From contig JADJTW010000002.1 in assembly GCA_016710965.1 (NCBI GenBank), positions 62,001 to 126,000 on the forward strand: a stretch of DNA of 64,000 nt, given 5' to 3'. The translations under genes and the position numbers were made by a program. The notes below the pieces were generated by a model, which did no database searches, was not told where the DNA came from, and saw nothing but the letters and a program-made list of their open reading frames with translations. The DNA is from Flavobacteriales bacterium (lineage in GTDB: Bacteria > Bacteroidota > Bacteroidia > Flavobacteriales_F > PHOS-HE28). Below, in pieces: positions 49,187 through 58,089 of this stretch; the first letter of the stretch is position 1; the number at the start of each line of letters is the position of its first letter.

Positions 49187-50848
49187 ATGCAACGCCGCCT
49201 TATCGAATGCGTCCCCAACATCAGCGAGGGCCGCGACCGCGCCAAGATCGACGCCATAGCTGCAATGGTGGAGACCGTGGAAGGCGTTCGGCTGCTCGAT
49301 GTTGATCCCGGCAAAGCGACGAACCGCACGGTGATCACCTTCGTGGGCGAGCCGGAGCCGGTGTGCGAAGCCGCCTTCCGCTTGATCAAGAAGGCTCAGG
49401 AACTCATCGACATGCGCGGCCACAAGGGCGAGCATCCGCGTTTCGGTGCCACGGATGTGTGCCCGCTCGTTCCGATCAGCGGCATGAGCATGGCAGAGAC
49501 CGCAACCTTCGCGCGCAAGCTGGGCGAACGTGTTGGCAAGGAGCTCGGGGTCCCCGTGTACTGCTACGAGTTCGCCGCAAGCGAGGAAAAGCGCCGCAAC
49601 CTGGCCAACAATCGCAGCGGCGAATACGAGGGCCTTCCCAAGAAATTGAAGGATCCCATGTGGAAGCCCGACTTCGGTCCGGCCGAATTCAACGACAGCG
49701 TTGCGAAGAGTGGTGCCATCGCTATCGGTGCACGCAATTTCCTCGTGGCCTATAACGTGAACCTGAACACCACCAGCACGCGTCGGGCGAACGCCATCGC
49801 CTTCGATATCCGCGAAGCGGGGCGCAAGATGAAGCAAGCCGATGGCCGCGAGCAGCAGGTGTCGGGGAAGCTGAAGGCAGTGAAGGGCATCGGTTGGTTC
49901 ATCGAAGAGTACGGCATCGCGCAACTCTCGCTCAACCTCACGGACATTACGGTAACGCCGGTGCATATCGCCTTTGATGAAGCGTGCAAGAGCGCTGCGG
50001 AACGGGGAATCCGCGTAACCGGAAGCGAACTCGTGGGCTTGATCCCCAAACAGTCTCTGCTCGATGCCGCCGACTTCTACCTCGCACGACAGGAACGCAG
50101 CCTCGGCATCAGCGAGCGAGAGAAGATCAAGATCGCAGTGAAGTCGCTGGGGCTCGACGACCTCGGTCCCTTCGACCCGCAGAAGAAGGTGATCGAGTAC
50201 ATGCTGGAAGAAGCAGGTGCCGAACGCCTGATCCGCATGGACCTGAAACGCTTCAGCGAGGAAACCGCGAGCGAAAGCCCTGCCCCCGGCGGTGGGTCGG
50301 TGGCCGCGTACGTGGGTGCGCTCGGGGCAGCATTGGGCACCATGGTGGCCAACCTCAGCGCCCACAAGCGCGGCTGGGACGAACGCTGGAGCGAATTCAG
50401 CGAGTGGGCCGTGAAGGGCGAGACCCTGCGCAACGAACTGCTGTTCTTGGTGGACGAGGATACACGCGCATTCGACCGCATCATGGCGGCCATGGGCCTT
50501 CCCAAAGGCAGCGAGGAAGAGAAGAAGGCGCGCAAGGCTGCCATCATGGAGGCGACGAAAGGTGTGATCAACACCCCGCTGCGAACCATGCAGGTGTGCG
50601 TGGAGAGCATGGACCTGATGCGCGCCATGGCCGCGAACGGCTTGCCCGCCAGCGTTAGCGATGCTGGCGTGGGAGCGCTCTGTGCCCGCGCAGGAGCATT
50701 GGGCGGCTACCTAAATGTTCGCATCAACTGCACCGGGCTGGATGATGCCGCCTTCAAGACCGACGTGCTGGCCAAGGCCGAAGCGCTTAAGGCGAAGGCC
50801 GATTTGCTGGAGGCTGAGGTGATGGCCATCACCCTGGCGAAGGTCTAG
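49187..50848 (+). CDS. ftcD: Bifunctional glutamate formimidoyltransferase / formimidotetrahydrofolate cyclodeaminase
   Basis: A 553-residue fused enzyme for the last step of folate-linked histidine breakdown: it moves the formimino group from formiminoglutamate to tetrahydrofolate, then releases ammonia. The transferase domain is residues 1-325 (LIECVPNISEGRD, HPRFGATDVCPLVP with catalytic His83, and NNRSGEYEGLPKK). The cyclodeaminase domain is about 345-553 (SPAPGGGSVAAYVGALGAAL and helices to the end). The fusion is typical of some Bacteroidota and of animals. A TAGCTTTG box lies at 49160-49167. Confidence 0.95.
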   Translation: MQRRLIECVPNISEGRDRAKIDAIAAMVETVEGVRLLDVDPGKATNRTVITFVGEPEPVCEAAFRLIKKAQELIDMRGHKGEHPRFGATDVCPLVPISGMSMAETATFARKLGERVGKELGVPVYCYEFAASEEKRRNLANNRSGEYEGLPKKLKDPMWKPDFGPAEFNDSVAKSGAIAIGARNFLVAYNVNLNTTSTRRANAIAFDIREAGRKMKQADGREQQVSGKLKAVKGIGWFIEEYGIAQLSLNLTDITVTPVHIAFDEACKSAAERGIRVTGSELVGLIPKQSLLDAADFYLARQERSLGISEREKIKIAVKSLGLDDLGPFDPQKKVIEYMLEEAGAERLIRMDLKRFSEETASESPAPGGGSVAAYVGALGAALGTMVANLSAHKRGWDERWSEFSEWAVKGETLRNELLFLVDEDTRAFDRIMAAMGLPKGSEEEKKARKAAIMEATKGVINTPLRTMQVCVESMDLMRAMAANGLPASVSDAGVGALCARAGALGGYLNVRINCTGLDDAAFKTDVLAKAEALKAKADLLEAEVMAITLAKV

Positions 50849-50946
50849 GCCGGGAGAGTACACCATGCCGGGCTGAAAAGAGGACCCGCTGACCACAACA
50901 CCACGCCTCGTGCGCGCGTATCATTGATGTGATCGCCAACGCAGCC

Positions 50947-53325
50947 ATGACCGCCCGCCACACCTTCCGCACCTGGTGGCGGCGCGTGCTGTACTTCTTC
51001 CCCTTCCAGCTGCTCCTGCTGCACCTGAAGAAGAACCACTTGCTCCTGCTATCCTGGCTGCTGCTCTTCGGCTATGTGACCGAGAGCCTTGGCGTCAAGT
51101 ACGGCGTCCCCTACCTCTTCCTGTACCCCGAGTACTTCGGACAGGTAAGCGTGCTCTCGCACGCGATCACCGGTTTCGCGCTCGGCGGCTTCATCACCGC
51201 CTTCAACCTGTACAGCTATGTGATGCACGGGTACCGCTTCCCCTTCATCGCCACCATTGCCAGGCCTTTCCTCAAGTTCAGCGTGAACAATGCCCTTATC
51301 CCGGGCGTGTTCATCCTCTTCTACCTCTGGAACGCCGCCCTCTTCCAGTACACCAAGGAACTCGTGCCAGCCAGCGAGATCACGCTGCACCTCCTCGGCC
51401 TGGTGCTGGGGATCCTGCTCTTCCTCGTGCTCTCGCTGCTCTACTTCACCCGCACGAACACCGATATCATCAAGCTCTTGGGCAAGCCCGCCGAAGAGTA
51501 TCGGCCCGACGAGCCGATGATGGACATCCTTGGACCCTCGCATGGCTCCCAACCCCATGTCGCTACGCAACCCGTATCGCAGCGGCGCAAGGCCATGCGC
51601 TGGTTGAAGCGGCAACAGCGCGCGGAGAAGTGGCGCGTGGAGACCTACCTCACGCCACGGCTGCGCATCATGCTGGCGCGCAGCAGCGCGCACTACGACA
51701 CCGAGCTGCTGCGCGATGTGCTGTGGCAGAACCACATCAACGGATCCATCTTCGAATTCGGCCTCGTGCTCAGCTTCATCGCTTTGGGCGCCTTCAGTCA
51801 CCTGCCCTTCTTCGCCATTCCAGCAGGGGCCAGCGCATTCCTGCTCTTCACCATCGTTCTCATGTTCATCAGTGCGCTCTTCAGCTGGATGCAGGGTTGG
51901 ACAGGAACGGTCATCATCGGCGTGCTCATCGGCCTGAACCTGCTGAGCCAAAGCACCGAAGGCTTCCTCTACGACACGCAAGCGTACGGACTGGACTATC
52001 GCGAAGCACCCGCTGCCTACGACCGCGCCGTGCTTGCGGCCATGGCCAACGACACCGCCACGGCCAACGCGGACGGGCGTGCGATGCTGGCAACGCTGGA
52101 ACACTGGAAGGAGGACAATGCGCGCTATGCGCCCGGCGGCAAGCCCAAGCTTGTGGTGATCAATACCAGCGGCGGTGGCCTGCGTTCCATGCTATGGACC
52201 ATTCACTGCCTGAGGATCGCGGACAGCCTGGTGGATGGCCGCCTCATGGACCGCACCGTACTGATGACCGGATCATCAGGAGGGCTCATCGGGGCGGCCT
52301 ATTACCGGCAGCTCTTCGCTGCGGATGAACGTTCGGGCACCACCGACCGGTACGATGATGCCATACTCGACGAGCTGAGCAGCGATATGCTGAACCCGAT
52401 CGCATTCAGCTTCGTCACGAACGACATGTTCATCCGCTACCGCCGTGTGCGCGATGGCGAGCTCTCCTACACCCTCGATCGTGCCGAGGCCTTCGAACGA
52501 AGGCTGAACGAGAACACGCGAGGCCTGCTGAACGTGCGCTTGGGCGCCATGGCCGAGGACGAACGGCAAGCCCGGGTACCGCTGCTCGTGGTGAACCCGG
52601 TGTCCATCAACGATGGCAGGCGCGTGATCATATCTGCGCAACCGATGGCCTTCCTCTCAAGCGTCTCGTCAGAGGCCCGACTGAACATCACGAACGAAGC
52701 CGAAGCCATCGAATTCCGCCGGTTCTTCGCCGCACACCGCCCGGATAGCATGAAGCTCTCCACGGTCCTGCGCATGAACGCATCCTTCCCGTATATCAGC
52801 CCGGTAACGAGCCTGCCGAGCGAACCGGTGATGCGGGTGATGGACGCCGGCGTGCGCGACAACTATGGATACCGCACCACCATGAGCTTCCTGCACACCT
52901 TCAGGGAGTGGATCGCGGCGAATACCAGCGGTGTGGTGGTGCTGCAGTTCCGCGATACGCAGAAGGAATTGGAGGTGAAGCGCAGTGGCGGATCGTTGTT
53001 CGCGCGCGTGCTGGACCCCATCGGCAGCGTGTACGACAACTTCGTGCGCGTGCAGGACCAGGACTACGATCTCATGCAGAAGCTGTGCGGAGACTACGGC
53101 TTCGACCTGCAGGTCATCGATTTCCAATTGCGTCGTGATGAGGAGGAACAGATCTCGCTGAGCTGGCACCTCACCCGATTGGAGCGGCAGCGCGTGCTGC
53201 GCTCGACCTCCACCGTTCAGAACCGAGCGGCCTTCGACCTGTTCACGAAAGCGTTGCAGGCCGGGGACACTACCGTTGGTGCCAGCGTACCAATCCTTGC
53301 AGCGGATCGCGCTCAACCACGGTGA
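50947..53325 (+). CDS. Multipass membrane protein with patatin-like phospholipase domain
   Basis: A 792-residue protein. It has about four TM helices at residues 15-180, a charged loop at 185-265 (RRKAMRWLKRQQRAEKWRVE), and about three more TM helices at 270-345. A soluble patatin-like domain follows: TSGGGLRSMLW (oxyanion, about 407), TGSSGGLIGA (GXSXG nucleophile, about 440) and MDAGVRDNYG (catalytic Asp, about 632). The catalytic dyad is complete, so it is probably a lipid hydrolase at the membrane; the substrate is unknown. ATG 50947 is chosen; GTG 50929 in frame is possible. Its last 56 bp overlap the convergent kinase gene. Confidence 0.85.
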   Translation: MTARHTFRTWWRRVLYFFPFQLLLLHLKKNHLLLLSWLLLFGYVTESLGVKYGVPYLFLYPEYFGQVSVLSHAITGFALGGFITAFNLYSYVMHGYRFPFIATIARPFLKFSVNNALIPGVFILFYLWNAALFQYTKELVPASEITLHLLGLVLGILLFLVLSLLYFTRTNTDIIKLLGKPAEEYRPDEPMMDILGPSHGSQPHVATQPVSQRRKAMRWLKRQQRAEKWRVETYLTPRLRIMLARSSAHYDTELLRDVLWQNHINGSIFEFGLVLSFIALGAFSHLPFFAIPAGASAFLLFTIVLMFISALFSWMQGWTGTVIIGVLIGLNLLSQSTEGFLYDTQAYGLDYREAPAAYDRAVLAAMANDTATANADGRAMLATLEHWKEDNARYAPGGKPKLVVINTSGGGLRSMLWTIHCLRIADSLVDGRLMDRTVLMTGSSGGLIGAAYYRQLFAADERSGTTDRYDDAILDELSSDMLNPIAFSFVTNDMFIRYRRVRDGELSYTLDRAEAFERRLNENTRGLLNVRLGAMAEDERQARVPLLVVNPVSINDGRRVIISAQPMAFLSSVSSEARLNITNEAEAIEFRRFFAAHRPDSMKLSTVLRMNASFPYISPVTSLPSEPVMRVMDAGVRDNYGYRTTMSFLHTFREWIAANTSGVVVLQFRDTQKELEVKRSGGSLFARVLDPIGSVYDNFVRVQDQDYDLMQKLCGDYGFDLQVIDFQLRRDEEEQISLSWHLTRLERQRVLRSTSTVQNRAAFDLFTKALQAGDTTVGASVPILAADRAQPR

Positions 53326-54136
53326 GTTCCATGCCGTGATCGAGCAGGCAGTTCGACAGGAGTTCACGGAATCCCCAAGCCACGGAGCCTGTGGCGTGCA
53401 CGGACCCACGTTGCTCGGCCGGGAAGAAGGGCTTCAGTATCTCCATCAAGGCATGGAAGCGAGAGAGGATCAACTCGCGCACGTACGGCTCCGTGATGAG
53501 GCCCGCGAGCAACGCCGTGCGCGCCGCCAACGCCCGTGCTGGGAAAGGAGAACGATGGACTTCGTCGATGACCTTGTCCGCAGAAGGGCCATCCGGTCCG
53601 AAAAGGGCTGTGCGCACGTGCTCCGGCATGCGCCTATAGAACGCATCCTGGAGGAGCACACGGCCGATGTCCGCCCCGCTACCCTCGTCGCCAAGCACAT
53701 AACCAAGCGAGGGCATCGGCTGATGGAGACGCCCGCCATCGTACCAGCCAGCATTCATGCCGGTGCCCAGGATGAGCACCAAGCCCGATCCAGATCCGCA
53801 TAAGCCGCGCGCGGCGCCCATGAGGTCGGTGTTCACCTCAATCTCTGCCGCAGGCCAAATGGTGGCGATGGTCGCGTGCATCACATCGCGCCGTTGCTCC
53901 GATCCGCAACCTGCTCCATATACCACAAGATGCTCGGCAGACATCGCAGCTGGCACATGCTCCTCCAGTCCTTCCCGAAGGTCCTGCACGAAAAGCCGCG
54001 CGTCGCCATTGACGGGGTTGAAGCCCGGCAGCGAGCGCCCCGGCAGTGGTACGGTGATCGCCGGTCCTTCGTCGGGAACCCACGCCCAGCGGGAACTGCT
54101 TCCTCCGATCTCGGCGATGAGCAGCGGCTTGGCCAT
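53270..54136 (-). CDS. N-acetylglucosamine kinase-like (BadF/BadG) ATPase
   Basis: A 288-residue cytosolic ASKHA-fold kinase. Phosphate-1 loop IAEIGGSSSRWAW, phosphate-2 loop LVLILGTGMNAGWYDGG, and the GYVLGDEGSGADIGR motif of the N-acetylglucosamine kinase/BadF group are all visible. It would phosphorylate an amino sugar recovered from peptidoglycan or chitin. The start at 54136 (MAKPLLIAEIGG) is fixed by the family N-terminus and a TACCTTGC box just upstream. The 56-bp antisense overlap with the patatin-like gene is the longest of five convergent overlaps in the window. It follows the response regulator gene. Confidence 0.9.
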   Translation of the reverse strand: MAKPLLIAEIGGSSSRWAWVPDEGPAITVPLPGRSLPGFNPVNGDARLFVQDLREGLEEHVPAAMSAEHLVVYGAGCGSEQRRDVMHATIATIWPAAEIEVNTDLMGAARGLCGSGSGLVLILGTGMNAGWYDGGRLHQPMPSLGYVLGDEGSGADIGRVLLQDAFYRRMPEHVRTALFGPDGPSADKVIDEVHRSPFPARALAARTALLAGLITEPYVRELILSRFHALMEILKPFFPAEQRGSVHATGSVAWGFRELLSNCLLDHGMELTVVERDPLQGLVRWHQR

Positions 54137-54141
54137 CGCGC

Positions 54142-54149
54142 GCAAGGTA
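54142..54149 (-). promoter_or_regulatory. -7 box TACCTTGC, 5 bp before the kinase ATG
   Basis: The box lies on the minus strand inside the 20-bp gap between the response regulator stop and the kinase start. It allows separate, leaderless expression of the kinase. Confidence 0.4.
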
Positions 54150-54156
54150 GGGGCGG

Positions 54157-54843
54157 TCAGCGCCCTTCGTTGAACAGGAACTTGTTCGGGCTCGCCATGC
54201 CGTTCTTCACGGCATACAGCACCACGGCAGCGGTGCTGTTCACCCCGAGCTTTTGCATGATGTTGCGGCGGTGGGTGGTCACCGTGTGCGCGCTCAGGTT
54301 CAATTGATCGGCTATGCGCGTGTAGGACTTGCCCTCTGCGATGAGGCCGATGATCTCGCATTCGCGCTCGCTCAAGGTCACCGGCGCGCAGGTCAGCGGC
54401 TCGGCCAGGAACCGATCCACATCGAAGGATGCCTTGCGCAGGGTCTCCAGGATCTTGCCGCAGAAGAAGCGTTTGCCCGCAGCCGTGCTGACCACCGCAT
54501 CCACGATCTCATCGAGGTCGCAGTCCTTCTTCACATAGCTGGTCACGCCTGCGCGCACGGCGCTCATCAATGCCATGGGCGATGGGTCGGGCGTGATGCC
54601 CACGAAGCGCGTGCGCTTGCATCGGCGCAGGCCTTCCCTTATGGCCCTGGCGCCGAATCCTTCAGAGGTGTGGTCGATCAGCACCACATCAGGCCGGTGC
54701 CGCACCAGCAGCGCCTGCATGGCAATGGGATCCCGCGCGACGCCCACCACTTCAACCCTATCCACGCCCGCGAACAGCGCCTTCAGGCCGATGAGGCCCA
54801 ATTCGCTGTGGTCGGCGAGCAGGGTGCGGATATGCATCGTCAC
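54157..54843 (-). CDS. LuxR/NarL-family response regulator with altered acidic pocket
   Basis: A 228-residue two-domain protein. The receiver (residues 1-125) has the phospho-acceptor aspartate in VVLIDHTSEG, the threonine of FVGITPD and the lysine of TSYVKKD. However, the acidic pair near the start reads ADHSE, where the second acid is replaced by histidine. The LuxR helix-turn-helix is at about 155-215 (LSERECEIIGLIAEGKSYTR and LNLSAHTVTTHRRNIMQKLG). No histidine kinase is next to it. Activation without ordinary Mg-dependent phosphorylation is possible (inference). ATG 54843 or 54837 may start it. Confidence 0.88.
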   Translation of the reverse strand: MTMHIRTLLADHSELGLIGLKALFAGVDRVEVVGVARDPIAMQALLVRHRPDVVLIDHTSEGFGARAIREGLRRCKRTRFVGITPDPSPMALMSAVRAGVTSYVKKDCDLDEIVDAVVSTAAGKRFFCGKILETLRKASFDVDRFLAEPLTCAPVTLSERECEIIGLIAEGKSYTRIADQLNLSAHTVTTHRRNIMQKLGVNSTAAVVLYAVKNGMASPNKFLFNEGR

Positions 54844-54905
54844 TTAGAACAATTCCAAATAGTGCGCGAATGTAGGCTTGGCATCAGCCCTGCCCAAACC
54901 TCGAT

Positions 54906-55838
54906 CTACACGATCGATCGTTCGATCACCGGGAAGACGCCGCCCTCGAAACTGAGCAGTGAGCGCGGGAAGATCGGCAAGGCTTCAGCGAGCAATTCAT
55001 CGGCGTTCTTGTACCGCGAACTGAAATGGCCGAGCAGCAGTTGTCCCACGTTCGCCGCACGCGCGATGGACGCGGCTTGCGCAGCAGTGGAATGCTGCGT
55101 TTCGTGGGCGCGCTTTCGCAAGCCCTCGGTGAATGTGGCTTCGTGGTAGAGCAGGTCCACGCCCTCGATGAACGGGATCAACGCAGGCGCATAAGCGGTG
55201 TCGGAGCAATACGCGTAGCGGCGAGCGGCAGGCGGGTCGTCCGTTAGCTCGGTATTGGGAATGACGGTACCGTCCGGAAAGCGCAGATCCTCGCCAGCCT
55301 TGGCCGCTGCCCGCTTGAATTGAGGAACCAGGTGGAGCTTGTCCTTTCGCAGTGTCCGTGGCGCAGGTCGTTCTTCGAACACGAATCCGGTGCAAGGCAA
55401 TCGATGGTCCAATGCGAGCAAGCGCACCACCACATGATGGTCCTCCCATGCCAGCGCGCCGCTCACAGGTGCCAAGGGGTGGAACTCGAGCGGAAACCGC
55501 AGATAGGTTCCGGAAACGCGCAATTGCAGGTCGACGACCTCCCTCAGCTCCGGCGGTCCATGCACGTGGAAACGGACCGTGCGGCCAAGGAGGTGCATGC
55601 TGCTGAGCAGGCCCATCAAGCCCAGGTAATGATCGCCATGCAGGTGGCTGATGAAGGCATGACCGATGCGCGAGAAGTTGACTCCTGCCACGCGCAGCCG
55701 CTCCTGCGTGCCCTCGCCGCAATCGATGAGGTACAAGGCCTCCTGCACATTGACCAACTGGGCCGTAGGGAACCTCCCTCGTGCAGGCAACGCAGCCCCG
55801 GTGCCCAGTGTAGTGACCTCGAAGCGGCGGTGTCCCAT
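54906..55838 (-). CDS. rnz: Ribonuclease Z
   Basis: The 310-residue metallo-beta-lactamase-fold endonuclease removes 3' trailers from tRNA precursors. Family motifs: TLGTGAALPARGRFPTAQLV, LIDCGEGTQERL, the zinc motif FISHLHGDHYLGL, YCSDTAYAP, LLYHEATF and LLLGHFSSRYKN. The start MGHRRFEVTTLG at 55838 is preferred to 55871 because a terminator-like hairpin occupies 55848-55868. The surrounding rpsA, pyr and STAS genes are frequent neighbours in Bacteroidota. Confidence 0.95.
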   Translation of the reverse strand: MGHRRFEVTTLGTGAALPARGRFPTAQLVNVQEALYLIDCGEGTQERLRVAGVNFSRIGHAFISHLHGDHYLGLMGLLSSMHLLGRTVRFHVHGPPELREVVDLQLRVSGTYLRFPLEFHPLAPVSGALAWEDHHVVVRLLALDHRLPCTGFVFEERPAPRTLRKDKLHLVPQFKRAAAKAGEDLRFPDGTVIPNTELTDDPPAARRYAYCSDTAYAPALIPFIEGVDLLYHEATFTEGLRKRAHETQHSTAAQAASIARAANVGQLLLGHFSSRYKNADELLAEALPIFPRSLLSFEGGVFPVIERSIV

Positions 55839-55847
55839 GGAAGGAAG

Positions 55848-55868
55848 AAGGCCCCGGAGAGGGGCCTT
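55848..55868 (-). terminator. Terminator-like hairpin between the T9SS protein gene and rnz
   Basis: AAGGCCCC (55848-55855) pairs perfectly with GGGGCCTT (55861-55868). On the minus strand a pyrimidine tail TTCTTCCTT follows. Confidence 0.7.
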
Positions 55869-55895
55869 CAACGATATGGTTCGATCAACGAAGGA

Positions 55896-56654
55896 TCATC
55901 GGCTCAGCATCATGCGACCGGTGAACATCTCATTGCCGCACTCGACCTTGTAGAGGTAAACACCCTCGGGCAGCGCGTTGCTCTCGAACGCGATACGGTT
56001 GACGCCGATGCGACCAATGGTGCGCTGCGAGAAGATCTCATCGCCGAGCAGGTTGAAGACGCGCAGCTTCACATCGCTGGGTCGTTGCATATTGAATTCG
56101 ATGCTGGTGCGTGCGGTGAAAGGATTCGGGACATTCTTCACGCCAGTGAGGCCAACAGGACCGAGGTCCGCCACACCAGTTGGGTCGAGGATGAAGATGC
56201 GATAGCCCGTGAAGGTGAGCGGATAGGGCACTGCGGTACCGAACAAGGTGAAGTAGCCCGTGACTTCGAGCGTGAGTTCGAATAGACCAGCTTCAGTGGG
56301 TGTGCCGGAGATGACACCGCAACCGAGCACAGTCGGCAGGTAGGTGCAAGGCGCTGCCGTTTGCGATGCACAGGCGACCGATAAGCCGTTGGGAAGGCCC
56401 GTGACTCCATTGAACACGACGGAGTCGATGTTCACCGCTGGGAAGGTGGGATTGATATCCTGCGCGCCCAGAGGAACGATCAGGTTGAGGTCCTGGGTAT
56501 ACGGCACGCCCAATTGCCCAGGCATGAAGTTCTCCGTGGTATCGGGCCAAACGCCGAAGACGCTATCGGCATAGAGGGGGTTCGGGGTGCAGGGCTGTGC
56601 AATGGCGGCGCCTGCCAACAGGGCGAATACAGGTAGGAGTATTGCTTTTCTCAT
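55896..56654 (-). CDS. Secreted protein with T9SS type A sorting domain
   Basis: A 252-residue exported protein. A signal peptide (AILLPVFALLAGAAIAQ) is followed by a cysteine-containing putative-Ig domain (PCTPNPLYADSVFGVWPD; LPNGLSVACAS; GCGVISGTPTEAGLFELTL, the last being typical of Ig-like sugar-binding modules). The end is a T9SS type A signal (NVPNPFTARTSIEFNMQRPS, then LRVFNLLGDEI and PEGVYLYKVECGNEMFTGRM). The start at 56654 begins the signal peptide; ATG 56672 overlaps the STAS stop and is an alternative. It interrupts an otherwise housekeeping gene row. Confidence 0.85.
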   Translation of the reverse strand: MRKAILLPVFALLAGAAIAQPCTPNPLYADSVFGVWPDTTENFMPGQLGVPYTQDLNLIVPLGAQDINPTFPAVNIDSVVFNGVTGLPNGLSVACASQTAAPCTYLPTVLGCGVISGTPTEAGLFELTLEVTGYFTLFGTAVPYPLTFTGYRIFILDPTGVADLGPVGLTGVKNVPNPFTARTSIEFNMQRPSDVKLRVFNLLGDEIFSQRTIGRIGVNRIAFESNALPEGVYLYKVECGNEMFTGRMMLSR

Positions 56655-56668
56655 GGGGTGGTAAGAGG

Positions 56669-57043
56669 TCATTGTTCTTTCTTCACATCCTTCTCGATCT
56701 CCTCCATGTACAGCAGGTCGACGGCTTCGGCCGCCGTGGGAGTGATCGAAAGGACGCTTTCGAGCTGCGAGATCTGTACCAGTTTCTGTACGGGTTCCTG
56801 CAAGCCGCAAACGACCAGGCTGCCATTGACGCTCTTGCACAAGCGATTGGCCACGAGGAGTGCGCTCAACCCCGAGGAATCGCAGTAGCGAGTGGCCGTC
56901 AGGTCGATGATCACATTACGCACATTGGTCTTGTTCAGATAGACCAGCTCGCTCTTCAATTCAGGTGCGCACGTGGTATCCAGTTTGTCCACGTTGCTGG
57001 TGACCAGTGTGTACCGGCCTTTGTCTTCGATGGTGAAGTTCAT
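56669..57043 (-). CDS. STAS-domain anti-sigma-factor antagonist-like protein
   Basis: A 124-residue single STAS domain with the pattern of SpoIIAA/RsbV: NVRNVIIDLTATRYCDSSGL, where the serine in DSSGLSAL is the usual phosphorylation site, then LVVCGLQEPVQKLVQISQL. No partner kinase or sigma factor is nearby, so its control circuit cannot be named. This family is a regular companion of rnz in Bacteroidota. Confidence 0.88.
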   Translation of the reverse strand: MNFTIEDKGRYTLVTSNVDKLDTTCAPELKSELVYLNKTNVRNVIIDLTATRYCDSSGLSALLVANRLCKSVNGSLVVCGLQEPVQKLVQISQLESVLSITPTAAEAVDLLYMEEIEKDVKKEQ

Positions 57044-57114
57044 GGGAGGAATGGCTTCCGGTCAAATATAGGCAGGCGGCCCATTGACCGGCTCCCTTAA
57101 GAGGAAGGCCATTT

Positions 57115-58089
57115 TCAAACAACCGTACGTGGGATACGCGCGGCCAGCAGGTATAGAACAGCCATCCTTACCGCCACCCCGTTCTCCACCTGGTCCAGTA
57201 TGATGCTGTTGGCGTGATCGGCGACTTGGCTGGTTACTTCCACCCCACGATTGATGGGGCCAGGGTGCATGATCACCACCTCCTTGCCAATACGCTGGTA
57301 ACGCTCCAGATCGAGCCCGTAGAGCATGGCGTACTCGCGCAAACTGGGGAAGTTGGCTATGCCATCCCCACCTTGCCGTTCCAGTTGGATGCGCAGCATG
57401 TTGGCCACGTCGCACCAGCGCAGCGCCTTGTTCAGGTCGTGCTCAACCCTCACGCCCAGGCTCCTCACGTACCGGGGCATCAAGGTCGTAGGACCGCACA
57501 ACATCACCTCGGCACCGAGCTTTTGCAGGCAGAAGATGTTGCTGAGCGCGACCCGTGAGTGAAGGATATCACCCACGATCAGGACTTTCACTCCCTTCAC
57601 CTTGCCCAACTTCTCTCGGATACTATACGCATCAAGCAGCGCCTGTGTGGGGTGCTCATGGGTGCCATCGCCGGCGTTCACGATGCGGGCGTCCACATGG
57701 CGGCTGAGGAACATGGCGGCACCGGGATCGGGGTGGCGCATCACCACCATGTCCACCTTCATCGCCAGGATGTTGTTGACCGTATCCACCAGCGTCTCGC
57801 CCTTGCTCACGCTGCTGCCGCTGCTGCTGAAGTTCACCACATCGGCACTGAGGCGCTTCTCCGCAAGTTCGAAGCTCACGCGGGTGCGCGTGCTACTTTC
57901 GAAAAAGAGGTTGGCGATGGTGATATCGCGCAGCGATGGCACTTTCTTGATGGGGCGGTTCAGCACCTCCTTGAAGCCATCAGCGGTGCGGAAGATCAGT
58001 TCGATATCCGCCGCACTGAGGTCCTTGATGCCCAACAGATGCTCGGTACTGAGTTGCTCGCTGAGCGCTATGGTCCTGGACGGGCTCAT
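57115..58089 (-). CDS. pyrB: Aspartate carbamoyltransferase catalytic subunit
   Basis: The 324-residue enzyme joins carbamoyl phosphate and aspartate, the committed step of pyrimidine synthesis. Motifs: FFESSTRTRVSFE (carbamoyl phosphate), GDGTHEHPTQALLD, SSGSSVSKGETLVDT, and VIMHPGPINRGVEV (aspartate loop). No regulatory subunit gene (pyrI) is present. The ATG overlaps the pyrR stop as ATGA (58086-58089), so the two are translated together. Downstream, 71 bp separate it from STAS. Confidence 0.96.
   Translation of the reverse strand: MSPSRTIALSEQLSTEHLLGIKDLSAADIELIFRTADGFKEVLNRPIKKVPSLRDITIANLFFESSTRTRVSFELAEKRLSADVVNFSSSGSSVSKGETLVDTVNNILAMKVDMVVMRHPDPGAAMFLSRHVDARIVNAGDGTHEHPTQALLDAYSIREKLGKVKGVKVLIVGDILHSRVALSNIFCLQKLGAEVMLCGPTTLMPRYVRSLGVRVEHDLNKALRWCDVANMLRIQLERQGGDGIANFPSLREYAMLYGLDLERYQRIGKEVVIMHPGPINRGVEVTSQVADHANSIILDQVENGVAVRMAVLYLLAARIPRTVV

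Noticed and set aside
48752..50365. A 537-codon minus-strand frame
   Set aside because: It is antisense to ftcD and the CPBP protease, both with clear catalytic motifs.
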